64,000 bases of DNA from Avibacterium gallinarum (GCF_002921135.1 NZ_PQVJ01000015.1:62001-126000); one strand, 5' to 3'. Shown: positions 35,545 to 46,623, counted from the first letter of the stretch. Notes: generated from the letters alone by a model not told the origin. Numbers and translations: made by a program.

Positions 35545-36250
35545 TTTCTTAGCTTCCTTACCCTTTATGACCGATGCTCGCGCTGAGCTGGTGATAAACG
35601 GGTTTCTCCCAATGGTTAAAGCAGCGGTATTGGTTTCAATACCGCTTGCTGTTGTTTCTTTCTTTTTGGGAATGATTATTGCAGTGGGCGTGGCGTTATT
35701 ACGCGTTACCCCAGTCAATGGCTGGCTGCCCCGTATTTTGTTGGCGATTGCAAAAGTCTATATTTCGATTATTCGCGGTACGCCAATGTTGGTGCAAATT
35801 TCCGTGGTGTTTTACGGCCTGCCAGCGCTGGGCGTGTTTATCGATCCCATTCCTGCGGCGATTATTGGTTTTTCCCTGAATGTTGGGGCTTACGGTTCAG
35901 AAACCGTGCGTGCGGCCATTCAATCTGTGCCGAAAGGGCAATGGGAAGCAGGTTACACCATTGGTATGACCTATATGCAAACTTTCCGCCGCATTATTGC
36001 CCCGCAAGCTTTCCGTGTTGCCGTTCCGCCGCTGAGCAATAGCTTTATCGGCTTGTTTAAAGATACCTCTTTGGCTTCTGTGGTAACCGTAACTGAAATG
36101 TTCCGCGTGGCGCAACAAATCGCCAATTCATCTTACGATTTCTTGCCTGTGTATATTGAAGCAGGTTTGGTGTATTGGTGTTTCTGTTTCGTGCTGTTTA
36201 TCATTCAAGCGCGGGTAGAAAAACGTTTAGATCGCTATGTGGCACGATAG
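35534..36250 (+). CDS. Amino-acid ABC transporter permease
   Basis: 238 residues from GTG 35534 (GGAAAGGA seven bases upstream), overlapping the binding-protein gene by 11 bases; GTG 35507 is an alternative with no such site. Five helices; the HisM-type coupling loop is ETVRAAIQSVPKGQWEAGYTIGM near 120-142. It forms the membrane channel of the operon's importer. Confidence 0.87.
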   Translation: MLNNFLASLPFMTDARAELVINGFLPMVKAAVLVSIPLAVVSFFLGMIIAVGVALLRVTPVNGWLPRILLAIAKVYISIIRGTPMLVQISVVFYGLPALGVFIDPIPAAIIGFSLNVGAYGSETVRAAIQSVPKGQWEAGYTIGMTYMQTFRRIIAPQAFRVAVPPLSNSFIGLFKDTSLASVVTVTEMFRVAQQIANSSYDFLPVYIEAGLVYWCFCFVLFIIQARVEKRLDRYVAR

Positions 36251-36259
36251 GGGAAAGCA

Positions 36260-37009
36260 ATGATCAAAGTACGAAATATTCATAAAACCTTTGCTGATAA
36301 TCCGGTTTTAAAAGGGATTGATCTGGATATTCATAAAGGCGAAGTGGTGGTGATTCTAGGCCCTTCTGGTTCAGGCAAAACCACGTTTTTACGCTGTTTG
36401 AACGCCTTAGAATTACCCGAAAAAGGCACGATTGATTTTGCTGAAAAAGATCCGCTTTATGTGGATTTTGCCAGCCCTGATATTCAGAAAAAAATCCTGC
36501 CATTGCGCCGCAAATCAGGAATGGTGTTCCAACAATATAACTTATTCCCGCACAAAACCGCGTTGGAAAATATTATGGAAGGCCCTGTGCAGGTGCAAAA
36601 GCGCGATGCGAAAATTGTGCGTCAAGAAGCAGAAGCGTTGCTTGCGAAAGTGGGCTTGCTAGATAAGAAAGATCTTTACCCTTACCAACTTTCAGGCGGC
36701 CAGCAACAGCGTGTCGGCATTGCTCGCGCCCTTGCCATTCAGCCTGAACTCATGCTATTTGATGAACCCACTTCTGCGCTTGATCCTGAATTAGTGCAAG
36801 ATGTGTTAAACACGATGAAGGAACTCGCCAATGAAGGCTGGACAATGGTGGTGGTGACCCACGAAATCAAATTTGCACTAGATGTAGCAGATGTGGTTGT
36901 GGTAATGGACGGTGGTGTAATTGTGGAACAAGGCTCACCGCAAGAATTGTTCGCTCACCCTAAACACGAACGCACCAAAGCCTTTTTACATCGCTTGAAA
37001 TCAGAATGA
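36260..37009 (+). CDS. Amino-acid ABC transporter ATPase
   Basis: 249 residues: Walker [10 protein letters not shown] near 36, Q-loop [10 protein letters not shown] near 88, signature LSGGQQQR near 148, Walker [12 protein letters not shown] near 168 and H-loop VTHE near 203. It drives the importer encoded just upstream and has GGGGAAAG before its start. A rho-independent terminator follows at 37060. Confidence 0.92.
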   Translation: MIKVRNIHKTFADNPVLKGIDLDIHKGEVVVILGPSGSGKTTFLRCLNALELPEKGTIDFAEKDPLYVDFASPDIQKKILPLRRKSGMVFQQYNLFPHKTALENIMEGPVQVQKRDAKIVRQEAEALLAKVGLLDKKDLYPYQLSGGQQQRVGIARALAIQPELMLFDEPTSALDPELVQDVLNTMKELANEGWTMVVVTHEIKFALDVADVVVVMDGGVIVEQGSPQELFAHPKHERTKAFLHRLKSE

Positions 37010-37059
37010 TGAGGGCATTACTGTACAACTAAGGTGCGGTGAAAAGTTTTATTAAATAT

Positions 37060-37085
37060 AGCCGATGAGCAATCATCGGCTTTTT
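37060..37085 (+). terminator. Terminator of the amino-acid ABC operon
   Basis: AGCCGATGA-GCAA-TCATCGGCTTTTTCTT: a nine-base stem and a T-run, 50 bases after the ATPase stop. Confidence 0.8.
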
Positions 37086-37121
37086 CTTCGCTATTTCTAG
37101 GGAGAAAAATGTCGCAAAAAA

Positions 37122-37151
37122 ACACCGCACTTTATTTACTAAGTGCGGTGT
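37122..37151 (-). terminator. USS-pair terminator after fis
   Basis: ACACCGCACTT and AAGTGCGGTGT form a perfect 11-bp stem around eight bases; on the minus strand it is followed by TTTTTTT. It starts eight bases after the present fis stop. With an intact frame the fis stop would lie about 20 bases further away. Confidence 0.75.
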
Positions 37152-37159
37152 AATTTTAT

Positions 37160-37474
37160 TCAGAATCTGAAATTATCAGCCCATACCGTATTTTTTAATT
37201 TTTTGCGTAATGTGCCACGGTTAATGCCAAGCATTGTTGCTGCACGAGTTTGATTACCGCGAGTGTATTGCATAATCATATCAAGCATAGGGTGTTCAAC
37301 TTCCGATAAAACTAATTCATAAAGATCGTCCACATCTTGACCATCTAATTGTGCTAAATAATTTCTGATCGCTTGTTTCACAGAATCACGAAGTGGTTTG
37401 TTTGTTACTTGAGATTGTGAATTTAATACTGAAACAGTCAGAGCTTCAGCTGGATTACGTTGTTGTTCTAACAT
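37160..37474 (-). CDS. fis: Nucleoid protein Fis with an altered C-terminus
   Basis: 104 residues here; intact Pasteurellaceae Fis has about 99. The sequence is normal through the recognition helix ([20 protein letters not shown], then TLRKKLK) but ends [10 protein letters not shown] instead of the usual KYGMG. Adding one A to the six-A run just after KKL restores K-K-Y-G-M-G-stop exactly. So this is a one-base loss in a homopolymer, altering only the last residues. Fis is a growth-phase regulator of rRNA promoters and recombination. It overlaps dusB by 20 bases, as in the conserved dusB-fis operon. Confidence 0.9.
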   Translation of the reverse strand: MLEQQRNPAEALTVSVLNSQSQVTNKPLRDSVKQAIRNYLAQLDGQDVDDLYELVLSEVEHPMLDMIMQYTRGNQTRAATMLGINRGTLRKKLKNTVWADNFRF

Positions 37475-38453
37475 TGTTGTCTTTATCCAATAAAATCAAA
37501 TTAAAAAATTCTTCCAATGCCGTTATTTGTGCTTCCGCATTGGTAATGGCATTAAAAGTCTGTCTAAAACTGGAATTAGGTTGAATTCCCTGTAAATACC
37601 AAGCAACGTGCTTGCGTGCAATGCGATACCCTTTTTCTTCGCCATAAAATTGGTGAAGTTCTTGAATATGTCGCAAAATAACACCGCACTTTTCTTTTAA
37701 ACTTGGTGTTAAAGTTGTTGAGCCGTTTTCCACTAGCCCTGCCACAGATTGAAAAATCCACGGCTGACCTAGCGCGCCACGCCCAATCATTATTGCATCA
37801 GCACCGGTGTAATCAAGCACCGCTTGGGCTTTTTGTGCCGATGTAATATCGCCATTGGCAATCACTGGAATAGAAACCTGCTGTTTCACCGCTTTAATGT
37901 TGTCGTACTCGGCTTCGCCCTCAAATAAACATTCACGAGTTCGCCCGTGAATGGTGAGCGCTTGCACACCTGCTTGTTCGGCAATTTTAGCGATTTCCAC
38001 GCAGTTTCGATTTTGTCGATCCCAGCCTGTTCTAATTTTTAGTGTTACAGGCACGTCCACAGCACGCACCACAGCTTCAAGAATTTGTTGCACTAAATCG
38101 GGATATTGCAAAAGGGCAGAACCTGCCAATTTACGATTTACCTTCTTTGCAGGGCAGCCCATATTGATGTCAATAATTTCTGCCCCATAGCCCACATTTA
38201 CTTGCGCAGCTTGTGCCATTTCCTGCGGATCAGATCCAGCAATTTGCACAGCATTAATGCCTACATCTTGATGATAAGCAAGACGTTGTTTCGATTTTTC
38301 TGTATGCCATACGCGCGGATTGCTCGCCATCATTTCTGAAAAGGTCAATCCTGCCCCATAGTTCGCACAAAGGCGTCTAAAAGGTTGGTCGGTAATCCCT
38401 GCCATTGGCGCGAGCAAAATACGGTTTTTTAATTGATAATCACCAATTCGCAC
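37455..38453 (-). CDS. dusB: tRNA-dihydrouridine synthase B
   Basis: 332 residues, TIM barrel: [12 protein letters not shown] near 15, [20 protein letters not shown] near 95 with the catalytic cysteine, TIHGRTR near 168 and [18 protein letters not shown] near 223 for FMN. It reduces U17 of tRNAs. First gene of the dusB-fis operon, with a promoter about 70 bases upstream. Confidence 0.95.
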   Translation of the reverse strand: MRIGDYQLKNRILLAPMAGITDQPFRRLCANYGAGLTFSEMMASNPRVWHTEKSKQRLAYHQDVGINAVQIAGSDPQEMAQAAQVNVGYGAEIIDINMGCPAKKVNRKLAGSALLQYPDLVQQILEAVVRAVDVPVTLKIRTGWDRQNRNCVEIAKIAEQAGVQALTIHGRTRECLFEGEAEYDNIKAVKQQVSIPVIANGDITSAQKAQAVLDYTGADAIMIGRGALGQPWIFQSVAGLVENGSTTLTPSLKEKCGVILRHIQELHQFYGEEKGYRIARKHVAWYLQGIQPNSSFRQTFNAITNAEAQITALEEFFNLILLDKDNNVRTTT

Positions 38454-38523
38454 TGCGCTACCCCTAACAAGTTACTACCTTTAACACACAATTTATCGCC
38501 AGCCCCAACGGGCAAGGCGTGCT

Positions 38524-38552
38524 ATAATACGCACTTTTCACCCATTTGAAAA
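38524..38552 (-). promoter_or_regulatory. dusB-fis promoter
   Basis: On the minus strand, TTTTCA (-35) and TATTAT (-10) are spaced by 17 bases and followed by a GC-rich stretch AGCACGCCTTGCCC, the kind of discriminator seen in stringently controlled fis promoters. Confidence 0.5.
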
Positions 38553-38667
38553 GCATATTTTTTGAACAAAATCTATTTTTTTCGCTTTCTTTGACTTTTA
38601 TTCAAAATAATCCATTTTCCGCATAAAAAAATGCCTTCCTCTCTTGACAAGTGCGGGGGATTTAGGC

Positions 38668-39549
38668 TTATTTTGCCACACCTGTAATACGACACCATTC
38701 TTCGCGCACTGCCACAGGATCGAGTGCAAATTGGCTTTCATAAGCATTACAAACAGATTGTGCTTGGGTTTCTAAAATGCCTGATAACCCGAGTTTACCT
38801 TGTGTTTTTACGAGCTGGCTGATGGTTGGTGCGAGTTCTTTTAATGGCCCAGCTAAGATATTGGCCACCACCACATCAGCTTGCAGATCTTGCGGTGCGT
38901 CTTTGGCTAAAAAGAGTTGTAGGCGGTCGCTCACGCCATTTTGTTCCGCGTTGTTGCGGCTGGCTAAAATAGCTTGCGGATCAATATCAATGCCGATGGC
39001 ACTTTTTGCCCCTAATTTCAACGCAGCGATCGCTAAAATCCCCGAGCCACAGCCAAAATCGATGACTGTTTTGCCATTTAGATCTAGGCTATCGAGCCAT
39101 TCTAAACACAATGCGGTGGTAGGGTGCGTGCCAGTTCCAAAAGCCAAACCGGGATCGAGCATCACGTTCACCGCATTTTTATCAGGCACTTCACGCCAGC
39201 TTGGGCAAATCCATAAGCGTTTGCCAAACTGCATTGGGTGGAAATTATCCATCCATTCACGTTCCCAATCTTTATCTTCAATTTGTTCAATTTTATAAGC
39301 AGTTTCTTCGCTTAAATGCCCCGCACTTTTCAGCAAGCTGACAATTTGTTGCATATCGGTTTCCGCGTCAAATAAGGCGATAACATCGGTATTGCCCCAC
39401 AGACGGGTTTCCCCAGGGAGCGGTTCAAAAATCGGGGTGTCTTGGCTATCCATAAAGGTTACCGAAACTGAACCGATTTCTTCTAAATAATCACTGATCG
39501 TTTCCGCTTGTTGATTAGTACTATTAATGCGGATTTGAACCCAAGCCAT
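38668..39549 (-). CDS. prmA: Ribosomal protein L11 methyltransferase
   Basis: 293 residues: an N-terminal substrate-recognition domain starting [16 protein letters not shown], then the SAM site [20 protein letters not shown] near 162 and [17 protein letters not shown] near 225. It trimethylates L11. The panF gene lies 17 bases upstream on the same strand, an order shared with other Gammaproteobacteria (panF-prmA). Confidence 0.95.
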   Translation of the reverse strand: MAWVQIRINSTNQQAETISDYLEEIGSVSVTFMDSQDTPIFEPLPGETRLWGNTDVIALFDAETDMQQIVSLLKSAGHLSEETAYKIEQIEDKDWEREWMDNFHPMQFGKRLWICPSWREVPDKNAVNVMLDPGLAFGTGTHPTTALCLEWLDSLDLNGKTVIDFGCGSGILAIAALKLGAKSAIGIDIDPQAILASRNNAEQNGVSDRLQLFLAKDAPQDLQADVVVANILAGPLKELAPTISQLVKTQGKLGLSGILETQAQSVCNAYESQFALDPVAVREEWCRITGVAK

Positions 39550-39566
39550 AATTTTTCCTTCTTAAT

Positions 39567-40994
39567 TTATTTTGTTGCGTTTTCGCCAAATTTATTGCCA
39601 ATCAAAAAGGCAATTAAGCCAAACAATAAAGACGGCACAATGGCGTGAAAATCAAACAGTTTAATACTTGCGGCCGTTAAGCCTACATAACAGCCCAAGC
39701 CCACCACCATTGAGAAAATTGCGCCAACGGCATTGGCTTTTTGCCAATATAGCCCCAGCACGATTACCCATAAAAAGGCGGCCTCCAAGCCCCCAAAGGC
39801 GAAAAGGTTGAGCCAGATGATCATTTGGGGTGGATTGAGTGCTGCCAAGATCAAAAGTGCGGTCAAAATTAGCGTAATGATTGAAGAAATCCAGCTAATT
39901 TTTTTCTGATTTTGTGCCATTTCAGGCTTGGCGCTGAGATATAAATCTTTCACGAAAATTGATGATGATTGAATCAGCTGCGCGTCAATGGTGGACATAA
40001 TGGCAGACATTGGCGCAGCAAGGAAAATCCCTGCCACAATCGGTGGCAACACTTGCAACATTAAGGTTGGGATCACCTGATCTGGTACCTCTAAGGCGGG
40101 CAGAATGGCACGCCCTAATGCTCCCGAAAGGTGCATTCCTAGCATCACTAAAGCCAGCACCACGGTGCCGATTAACATTCCGTTATGCAAGGCTTTGCTG
40201 TCTTTAAATGCCATACAACGCACCGCAGTGTGCGGCAAGCCTACCACGCCAAAGCAGACTAAAATCCAGAAAGAGGCCATAAACTGAAAGCCGAGCATAT
40301 CATTTGGCCCATAAGGGCTGGTTAAGTGCGGGTCAATTTCGTTAAGTTTTTGCACCGCACTTTCTACTCCGCCTGCGGCATAAATGGTCGCACCGAGCAA
40401 AATGATCGTGCCGAGAATCATCACCGTTCCTTGAATGGTATCGGTTAGCACCACGGCACGAAATCCGCCAATAAAGGTGTAAAGCCCTACGGTAACGGCA
40501 AAAATCAGTAGCGCATTGGTGTAGCTAATGCCAATGGTGGTTTCTAACAAGCGCGCACCACCGATAAATTGCACCGTCATTGCGGCAAAAAAGGCGATGA
40601 GCAAGGCGATACAAGAAATCCAAACCAAATATTTATTTTTATAACGATAAAGCAATAAATCATTGATCGTTAAGGCTTTACTTTCACGCGAGAGCAAGGC
40701 GAACTTTTTCCCGAGCGCGCCTAATGCCAGCCACACCGCAGGCACTTGAATCATTGCAAGTAGCACCCAGCCTAAGCCAAATTTATACGCCGCACCCGGG
40801 CCGCCCACAAAAGAGCTGGCGCTTGCATAGGTGGAAGCGGTGGTCATCGCCAGCACAAAGCCCGTCATTGAGCGATTACCCACATAATATTCTGTTAAAA
40901 AATCCCCTTTGGAACGTTTTGTATAAGCATAAATCGCCGCGCCAAACACAAAAGCAAGGTAAATCACTAGGGGGAAAATAATGCCAAGATTCAT
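39567..40994 (-). CDS. panF: Sodium/pantothenate symporter
   Basis: 475 residues from ATG 40994. It is an SSS-family transporter with about 13 helices; YYVGNRSMTGFVLAMTTASTYASASSFVGGPGAAYKFGLGWVLLA near the N-terminus is typical of PanF. It imports pantothenate with sodium. It lies 13 bases after yhdT and upstream of prmA; the three probably form one operon. Confidence 0.93.
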   Translation of the reverse strand: MNLGIIFPLVIYLAFVFGAAIYAYTKRSKGDFLTEYYVGNRSMTGFVLAMTTASTYASASSFVGGPGAAYKFGLGWVLLAMIQVPAVWLALGALGKKFALLSRESKALTINDLLLYRYKNKYLVWISCIALLIAFFAAMTVQFIGGARLLETTIGISYTNALLIFAVTVGLYTFIGGFRAVVLTDTIQGTVMILGTIILLGATIYAAGGVESAVQKLNEIDPHLTSPYGPNDMLGFQFMASFWILVCFGVVGLPHTAVRCMAFKDSKALHNGMLIGTVVLALVMLGMHLSGALGRAILPALEVPDQVIPTLMLQVLPPIVAGIFLAAPMSAIMSTIDAQLIQSSSIFVKDLYLSAKPEMAQNQKKISWISSIITLILTALLILAALNPPQMIIWLNLFAFGGLEAAFLWVIVLGLYWQKANAVGAIFSMVVGLGCYVGLTAASIKLFDFHAIVPSLLFGLIAFLIGNKFGENATK

Positions 40995-41007
40995 TGTTCT
41001 TATATCC

Positions 41008-41271
41008 TTATTTAACGTCCTTGTTTTCTGACTCAATATTTTCTAAATCGATCTCTTGATAGACGATTTTTACCACCCAATAAGCCACCACAATAAATAG
41101 CACGGGCAAATAAATACAGGCTAGCTCAAACCAAAGCGGAAAGCCCAAAGGCCCTTGCTGCCCTTTTGGCAAATAAGCACATAAACACCAGCCTAGCACA
41201 TAAAGCAAGGTCAGGCCAAATGCCCAACGTGCTTCTTTTGTCGCTTGCTGATAACGAGAATATTGTTTCAT
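41008..41271 (-). CDS. yhdT: YhdT-family small membrane protein
   Basis: 87 residues from ATG 41271: EARWAFGLTLLYVLGWCLCAYLP, a hydrophilic GQQGPLGFP turn, then a second helix and an acidic tail. YhdT is conserved next to panF and is probably an accessory membrane protein of unknown role. Confidence 0.88.
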   Translation of the reverse strand: MKQYSRYQQATKEARWAFGLTLLYVLGWCLCAYLPKGQQGPLGFPLWFELACIYLPVLFIVVAYWVVKIVYQEIDLENIESENKDVK

Positions 41272-41514
41272 AGTGTGAGTTGCCCTCCTGTATTTTTCAC
41301 CTTGATTGCTAGCAAAATCGAGGGCGAACCTCGTTGTTCGCCCACGTCTAATCTTAGCAAAATATATCGACAAAAATCACCTTAAATATGCTGAAAATTG
41401 TTGGTTAATCCTTATTGCTGTTGAGCAAAAAAAGATTAGTAGGAATATTTCTCGCGAAAAGAATTTCACAATTTTGCACCGCTCTTTTATGCGAAATAAA
41501 GAAAAAATGCCGCA

Positions 41515-41543
41515 ATAAAAAAGGCGTTATCTAAAACGCCTTT
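41515..41543 (-). terminator. Terminator after accC
   Basis: Minus strand: AAAGGCGTT-TTAGAT-AACGCCTTTTTTATTG, a nine-base stem with T6, 17 bases after the accC stop. Confidence 0.8.
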
Positions 41544-41559
41544 CGATCAAATAATGCAA

Positions 41560-42906
41560 TTAATCGTGCATTCCTAATTTCTTCTCCAAATAGTGGATAT
41601 TTGTACCACCGTTTTGGAAGTTTTCATCGGATAGGATCAATTCGTGTAATGGAATATTGGTTTTAATTCCGCTAATAATGGTTTCTGCCAAGGCATTTTG
41701 CATACGGCGAATGGCCACTTCACGGGTATCTCCATAGGTGATTAATTTTGCGATCATTGAATCATAATGCGGTGGCACGCTGTATCCTGTGTAAATATGC
41801 GAATCCCAGCGCACGCCTAAACCACCCGGTGCGTGTAAATGATCAATTTTACCTGGTGAAGGTAAGAAGCTCTTCGGATCTTCCGCATTGATACGACATT
41901 CAATGGCGTGGCCGCGCACTTTAATGTCTTCTTGTTTGATAGAAAGCGGTAGGCCTGAAGCGATTAATAATTGCTCTTTCACCAAATCCACGCCGGTAAT
42001 CATCTCGGTTACAGGGTGCTCCACTTGAATACGGGTGTTCATTTCGATGAAGTAAAACTCACCGTTTTCATATAAGAATTCAAATGTCCCTGCACCACGA
42101 TAGCCAATTTCCACACAGGCTTTAGCACAGCGTGAACCAATATCACGGCGCATTTCTTCGGTAATACCTGGTGCTGGCGCTTCTTCCACCACTTTTTGAT
42201 GACGGCGCTGCATTGAACAATCACGTTCTGCTAAATAAACCGCATTGCCGTGCGTATCTGCTAACACTTGGATTTCAATATGGCGCGGATTTTCTAAATA
42301 TTTTTCCATATAAACCATATCGTTGTTAAATGCAGCTTTAGCTTCCGCTTTGGTCATCGCGATGGATTCTTCTAAAGAATTTTCATCACGTACCACGCGC
42401 ATACCACGACCACCGCCGCCGCCAGAGGCTTTGATGATCACAGGATACCCAATGCGTTTAGCGATTTCTTTGTTTTTCTTCATATCGCTGCCAACAGGGC
42501 CATCAGAACCTGGTACACAAGGCACGCCAGCTTTTTTCATTGCGTTAATGGCAGAAACTTTATCCCCCATTAAACGGATTACGTCCGCAGTAGGGCCAAT
42601 AAAGGTGAAGCCTGAGCGTTCAACTTGCTCGGCAAAATCAGCATTTTCAGACAAAAAGCCATAACCTGGGTGAATTGCGTCTGCGCCTGTTACTTCTGCC
42701 GCAGCAATAATCGCAGGGATATTCAAATAACTTTTGGTTGAAGGCGCAGGGCCAATACAAACGGTTTGATCTGCCAATAAAACGTGTTTGAGATCGCGAT
42801 CTGCGGTGGAATGTACCGCCACAGTTTTAATGCCTAGCTCTTTGCAAGCACGCAAAATGCGTAACGCAATTTCTCCACGATTGGCAATAACAACTTTTTC
42901 TAGCAT
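41560..42906 (-). CDS. accC: Biotin carboxylase subunit of acetyl-CoA carboxylase
   Basis: 448 residues: [13 protein letters not shown] at the start, ATP-grasp loop [14 protein letters not shown] near 160, EAPAPG near 240, [16 protein letters not shown] near 290. It carboxylates biotin on AccB in the first step of fatty-acid synthesis. 57 bases downstream of accB. Confidence 0.96.
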   Translation of the reverse strand: MLEKVVIANRGEIALRILRACKELGIKTVAVHSTADRDLKHVLLADQTVCIGPAPSTKSYLNIPAIIAAAEVTGADAIHPGYGFLSENADFAEQVERSGFTFIGPTADVIRLMGDKVSAINAMKKAGVPCVPGSDGPVGSDMKKNKEIAKRIGYPVIIKASGGGGGRGMRVVRDENSLEESIAMTKAEAKAAFNNDMVYMEKYLENPRHIEIQVLADTHGNAVYLAERDCSMQRRHQKVVEEAPAPGITEEMRRDIGSRCAKACVEIGYRGAGTFEFLYENGEFYFIEMNTRIQVEHPVTEMITGVDLVKEQLLIASGLPLSIKQEDIKVRGHAIECRINAEDPKSFLPSPGKIDHLHAPGGLGVRWDSHIYTGYSVPPHYDSMIAKLITYGDTREVAIRRMQNALAETIISGIKTNIPLHELILSDENFQNGGTNIHYLEKKLGMHD

Positions 42907-42963
42907 AAGAATTATCTCTTAGAATTGTAAGGCGAAGCCACGCTCCGCCTAGATAGAAATGAA

Positions 42964-43425
42964 TTATTCGATAACGATTAACGGCTCATCAAACTCAACC
43001 GGTTCGCCGTCATTAATTAAGATCGCTTTTACCACACCTGCTTTGTCAGCTTCAATGCGGTTCATCATTTTCATTGCTTCAACAATACAAAGGGCATCAC
43101 CCACTTTCACGGTTTGCCCTACTTCAACAAATGGTTTGGCATCTGGGCTTGGGCTACGGTAGAAGGTTCCCACCATTGGTGAACGCACTTGATGACCTGA
43201 TACTTCCGTAACCGCTGGCACTTCTGCTACTGGGGTAGGCTGTGTCACTGTTGGGGTTGCAGGCTGTGCAACAGGGGCAACACTTGGTACGGTATATTGC
43301 ACCGCAGTGGCTGAAGGTGAACCACGATTAATGCGAACAGATTCTTCGCCTTCAGAAATTTCAAGCTCCATAATGCCTGATTCTTCAACTAATTCGATGA
43401 GTTTTTTAATTTTACGAATATCCAT
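42964..43425 (-). CDS. accB: Biotin carboxyl carrier protein
   Basis: 153 residues: N-terminal helix [21 protein letters not shown], a Pro/Ala/Val/Thr linker at about 45-75, and the biotinyl domain with acceptor lysine in [11 protein letters not shown] near 118. It carries carboxybiotin between AccC and the carboxyltransferase. A USS-pair hairpin lies between it and aroQ. Confidence 0.95.
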   Translation of the reverse strand: MDIRKIKKLIELVEESGIMELEISEGEESVRINRGSPSATAVQYTVPSVAPVAQPATPTVTQPTPVAEVPAVTEVSGHQVRSPMVGTFYRSPSPDAKPFVEVGQTVKVGDALCIVEAMKMMNRIEADKAGVVKAILINDGEPVEFDEPLIVIE

Positions 43426-43452
43426 AGTTTTTTCCTAAAATGTGAATATTTT

Positions 43453-43501
43453 TCACCGCACTTTATGGCTAACACAAAATGAGTAATACAAAGTGCGGTG
43501 G
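43453..43501 (-). terminator. USS-pair hairpin between aroQ and accB
   Basis: ACCGCACTTT at about 43455-43464 and AAAGTGCGGT at 43490-43499 form a perfect stem with a 25-base loop. It lies after aroQ and before accB on the minus strand and may terminate aroQ transcripts, giving accBC its own promoter. Confidence 0.5.
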
Positions 43502-43591
43502 TTTTTAAACTTAAATTTCCGTGGCAAAGATTACCTGAAAACGATCCTTTTTGCGACAAAATTCTGTCAATTTCGCGAAATTTTCGGCAAA

Positions 43592-44044
43592 TTATGCCTT
43601 ATTTGCTAAATATTGTCGCGCATAATGGAAAGCAAATTCATAGCCTTGCGCGCCTAATCCGCAAATCACGCCTTCTGCCACATCGCTAAAATAAGAATGA
43701 TGACGGAATGGCTCACGCTTATGCACGTTGGACAAATGCACTTCCACAAAAGGAATAGCGACAGCCAGCAAAGCATCACGCAAGGCAACGCTGGTGTGCG
43801 TATAAGCTGCGGGATTAATAATAATAAAATCCACCTGTTGGAAACTTTGATGAATTTTATCGATCAATTTTTCTTCGCTGTTCGCTTGAAAGCAGGTCAA
43901 TTCAATTTGATGTGCGGCTGCAAGATCCTGCATTCGTTGCTCAATGGCGGGCAAAGAAAGACTGCCATAATGCTTTGGCTCACGTTTGCCTAACATATTC
44001 AAATTCGGGCCATTAAGTAACAAAATTCGTGCAGATGCTGACAT
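43592..44044 (-). CDS. aroQ: Type II 3-dehydroquinate dehydratase
   Basis: 150 residues: [15 protein letters not shown] at the start, catalytic Tyr/Arg lid, [18 protein letters not shown] near 73 and [19 protein letters not shown] near 97. It dehydrates 3-dehydroquinate in the shikimate pathway. aroQ-accB-accC is a conserved order. Confidence 0.95.
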   Translation of the reverse strand: MSASARILLLNGPNLNMLGKREPKHYGSLSLPAIEQRMQDLAAAHQIELTCFQANSEEKLIDKIHQSFQQVDFIIINPAAYTHTSVALRDALLAVAIPFVEVHLSNVHKREPFRHHSYFSDVAEGVICGLGAQGYEFAFHYARQYLANKA

Positions 44045-44133
44045 AATTAATCCTTTTCCCTTTAATTTATTGCATTATAATGATTTTTCTAAAAATTGCC
44101 GTTGCCTTATGGCTGGTCGAACCAATGCAAATT

Positions 44134-45126
44134 TTAATCCATATTTACTTTGACGATATTTTCGCTGTTCAGTTCCAATAATGGTAACGTTGAGCCTTGC
44201 CACGGGCGAACAAGCTGATATTGCATAAGATCTAGCGTATCCAAGCCCGGCGTGGTATCTGGCGTGTAACGCTGCGCAATGCGAGCCAGTTGCGTTAACC
44301 CAAAACTGCTTTCTAAAGATGAGCTGATCACCGCCATAATGCCTTGTTGATGGGCCTGTTCAATCAGTTCAACACAACGCGCAAGGCTGCCCACTAGAGT
44401 CGGTTTAATAATAATTGCGGCTAAGTGCGGTTCTTTTTTCACTTGAAAATTTGGCTCGCGCACGCTTTCGTCCCACGCGATAGCAATGCCTGTTTCAGCG
44501 GCGAACTGACGGCTTTCTTCAGGGGTTTTGCAAGGCTCTTCCAAAAATTGAATACGCCCACGATGTTCAGGCTTAATATATTTGGCAAACAGCTGCGCTT
44601 TCGCAGGTGTCCATGCACGATTGGCATCTAAACGTAATTTAAGATCAGGAATGGCTTCCAAAAACATATCGGCGATTAAACCATCGCGATTGGCTTCGTA
44701 TAAGCCCACCTTGATTTTTGCGATTTTCTCGCCCTCAATTTGATTGAGTTCAGCGTACAACTCATCAGGATCGCCATAACAGAGCGGGGCGGTGCGATAA
44801 TTGCCCTCAGCAGGTAATTCCCCTTTCATTTCTGCCAAGGCACAACTTAGCCCAAACGCCACGGAAGGATACAACCCGTCCAAGGACAATTTTTGATTTT
44901 GACTGCGTGCTACGTCCCAATCTTTCAACCATTGGATCGCCTGCTCTTGCGCTTGTTCCAAGGTTTCTTGGCTAAATTCGGGCAAGGGCGCAATTTCTCC
45001 CCAACCTTCGTGTTCACCACAACGCACCTGCACAAGCAACCCTTCACGCAATTTCAAAAAGCGGTTGCGCAGCACCACTTGCGAATCCATTGGGATTTGA
45101 TAACGATAAAGCTGATAAGAACGCAT
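44134..45126 (-). CDS. menC: o-Succinylbenzoate synthase
   Basis: 330 residues, enolase superfamily. The K-x-K pair is in KIKVGLYE near 138, metal ligands in LRLDANRAW near 165, FLEEPC near 197 and AWDESVREP near 218, and the second catalytic lysine in [12 protein letters not shown] near 242. It acts in menaquinone synthesis. menB lies two genes upstream. Confidence 0.93.
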   Translation of the reverse strand: MRSYQLYRYQIPMDSQVVLRNRFLKLREGLLVQVRCGEHEGWGEIAPLPEFSQETLEQAQEQAIQWLKDWDVARSQNQKLSLDGLYPSVAFGLSCALAEMKGELPAEGNYRTAPLCYGDPDELYAELNQIEGEKIAKIKVGLYEANRDGLIADMFLEAIPDLKLRLDANRAWTPAKAQLFAKYIKPEHRGRIQFLEEPCKTPEESRQFAAETGIAIAWDESVREPNFQVKKEPHLAAIIIKPTLVGSLARCVELIEQAHQQGIMAVISSSLESSFGLTQLARIAQRYTPDTTPGLDTLDLMQYQLVRPWQGSTLPLLELNSENIVKVNMD

Positions 45127-45136
45127 AGTTTCTCCT

Positions 45137-45595
45137 TTATTGATAATTTGCTTTGGCGCGAAGTTTCAGCATAATAAAACATATCAAGCCAAAAAGGGCG
45201 AGTAGGGCAGAAAGGGCTAACCCCGTTAGTAATGTAGCCAGGAAGCTGTGTACAAAAAGGGGTAAACTTCCGTGAAATAATACTTCGAGCGTACTCAATG
45301 CAACAATGCCGCAGAAAAATTCAATGGAGAAATGTAGCAAGATGGAAAGTTGAGAGAATGCCCTGATGATTCCCCCTTGTCGTAATGCTTTACGGCATAA
45401 ATATTGTTGTTTTATCAATAACTTGTAATCTAAAAAAGTATAAAAGCCAATAAAACACCCGATACCCGCTAACATTCCTAGGATAGACATTGGGTGGTGC
45501 GACACCATTAGCCCACAGAAAAAACACAGTGCGGCATTTAAGAGTACCACCACTGTCCAAAATAGGGTGATTTTTTTGAGAGAGATTTCTTGCAT
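45137..45595 (-). CDS. Uncharacterised four-helix membrane protein between menB and menC
   Basis: 152 residues from ATG 45595 with helices at about 9-28, 36-55, 80-105 and 120-145. I recognise no family. It ends 11 bases before menC on the same strand and is separated from menB by a USS-pair terminator, so it probably starts the menC transcript. A role in quinone metabolism is only suggested by position. Confidence 0.6.
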   Translation of the reverse strand: MQEISLKKITLFWTVVVLLNAALCFFCGLMVSHHPMSILGMLAGIGCFIGFYTFLDYKLLIKQQYLCRKALRQGGIIRAFSQLSILLHFSIEFFCGIVALSTLEVLFHGSLPLFVHSFLATLLTGLALSALLALFGLICFIMLKLRAKANYQ

Positions 45596-45615
45596 TGGTC
45601 TAAAAATAAAAAACA

Positions 45616-45652
45616 AAGTGCGGTGAAAATTTTGAGATTTTTCACCGCACTT
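45616..45652 (-). terminator. USS-pair terminator after menB
   Basis: AAGTGCGGTGAAAA and TTTTCACCGCACTT form a perfect 14-bp stem with a nine-base loop, directly after the menB stop on the minus strand. Confidence 0.75.
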
Positions 45653-45657
45653 GATGA

Positions 45658-46515
45658 TTATGGATTGCGTTTAAATTTGCTGAAGTCTGGCGCACGTTTT
45701 TCATTGAAGGCGTTGCGTCCTTCTTGCCCTTCTTCTGTCATATAGAACAGCATTGTAGCGTTGCCTGCTAGCTCTTGTAAGCCAGCCTGTCCATCACAAT
45801 CTGCGTTTAATGCGGCTTTTAAGCAACGTAACGCAATTGGGCTGTTACGCAACATTTCACGACACCAGCGCACGGTCTCTTTTTCTAACTCTGCATAAGG
45901 CACAACCGTGTTCACTAAGCCCATATCCAAGGCTTCTTGTGCATTATATTGACGACATAAGAACCAAATTTCACGCGCTTTTTTCTGCCCTACAATGCGT
46001 GCCATATAGCTTGCGCCCCAGCCACCATCGAACGATCCCACTTTCGGGCCTGTTTGACCGAAAATGGCATTTTCCGCCGCAATCGTCAGATCGCAAAGCA
46101 TATGTAAAACGTGGCCGCCACCGATAGCATAACCTGCCACCATTGCCACCACAGGTTTCGGGCAGCTACGAATATCACGCTGAAAATCCAACACGTTTAG
46201 ATGATGTACGCCAGCGTCATCTTTATAACCGCCGTAATCACCACGCACTTTTTGATCGCCACCTGAACAGAACGCTTTTTCCCCTTGCCCGGTTAGCACG
46301 ATCACCCCCACATTTTCATCAAAACGTGCATCTGAAAACGCGTGGATCATTTCTTTCACGGTCTGCGGACGAAAAGCGTTACGTACTTCTGGACGGTTAA
46401 TGGTGATTTTGGCAATGCCATCGGTGGATTTGTGATAAAGAATATCCGTATAGCCTTCGCTATGATCAACCCACTCAACAGGGGCATAAAGCACATCATC
46501 TTTTGGATTTTGCAT
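45658..46515 (-). CDS. menB: 1,4-Dihydroxy-2-naphthoyl-CoA synthase
   Basis: 285 residues from ATG 46515, a crotonase: oxyanion-hole segments [17 protein letters not shown] near 38 and [15 protein letters not shown] near 88, [17 protein letters not shown] near 134, and [15 protein letters not shown] near 162. It closes the naphthoate ring in menaquinone synthesis. Confidence 0.95.
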   Translation of the reverse strand: MQNPKDDVLYAPVEWVDHSEGYTDILYHKSTDGIAKITINRPEVRNAFRPQTVKEMIHAFSDARFDENVGVIVLTGQGEKAFCSGGDQKVRGDYGGYKDDAGVHHLNVLDFQRDIRSCPKPVVAMVAGYAIGGGHVLHMLCDLTIAAENAIFGQTGPKVGSFDGGWGASYMARIVGQKKAREIWFLCRQYNAQEALDMGLVNTVVPYAELEKETVRWCREMLRNSPIALRCLKAALNADCDGQAGLQELAGNATMLFYMTEEGQEGRNAFNEKRAPDFSKFKRNP

Positions 46516-46597
46516 AATTAATTCCTTCGCTAAATAAATGTGGCTGGCATTATAGCTTAATCTGGGAATGACTAAAAGCACCGCCCTTTGACAAACA

Positions 46598-46623
46598 AAA
46601 AGCCCCGCTTTCGCGAGGCTTGG
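46598..46623 (-). terminator. Terminator after clpB
   Basis: Minus strand: AAGCCTCGC-GAAA-GCGGGGCTTTTTG, a nine-base stem with a GNRA-like loop and T-run, 45 bases after the clpB stop. Confidence 0.8.
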
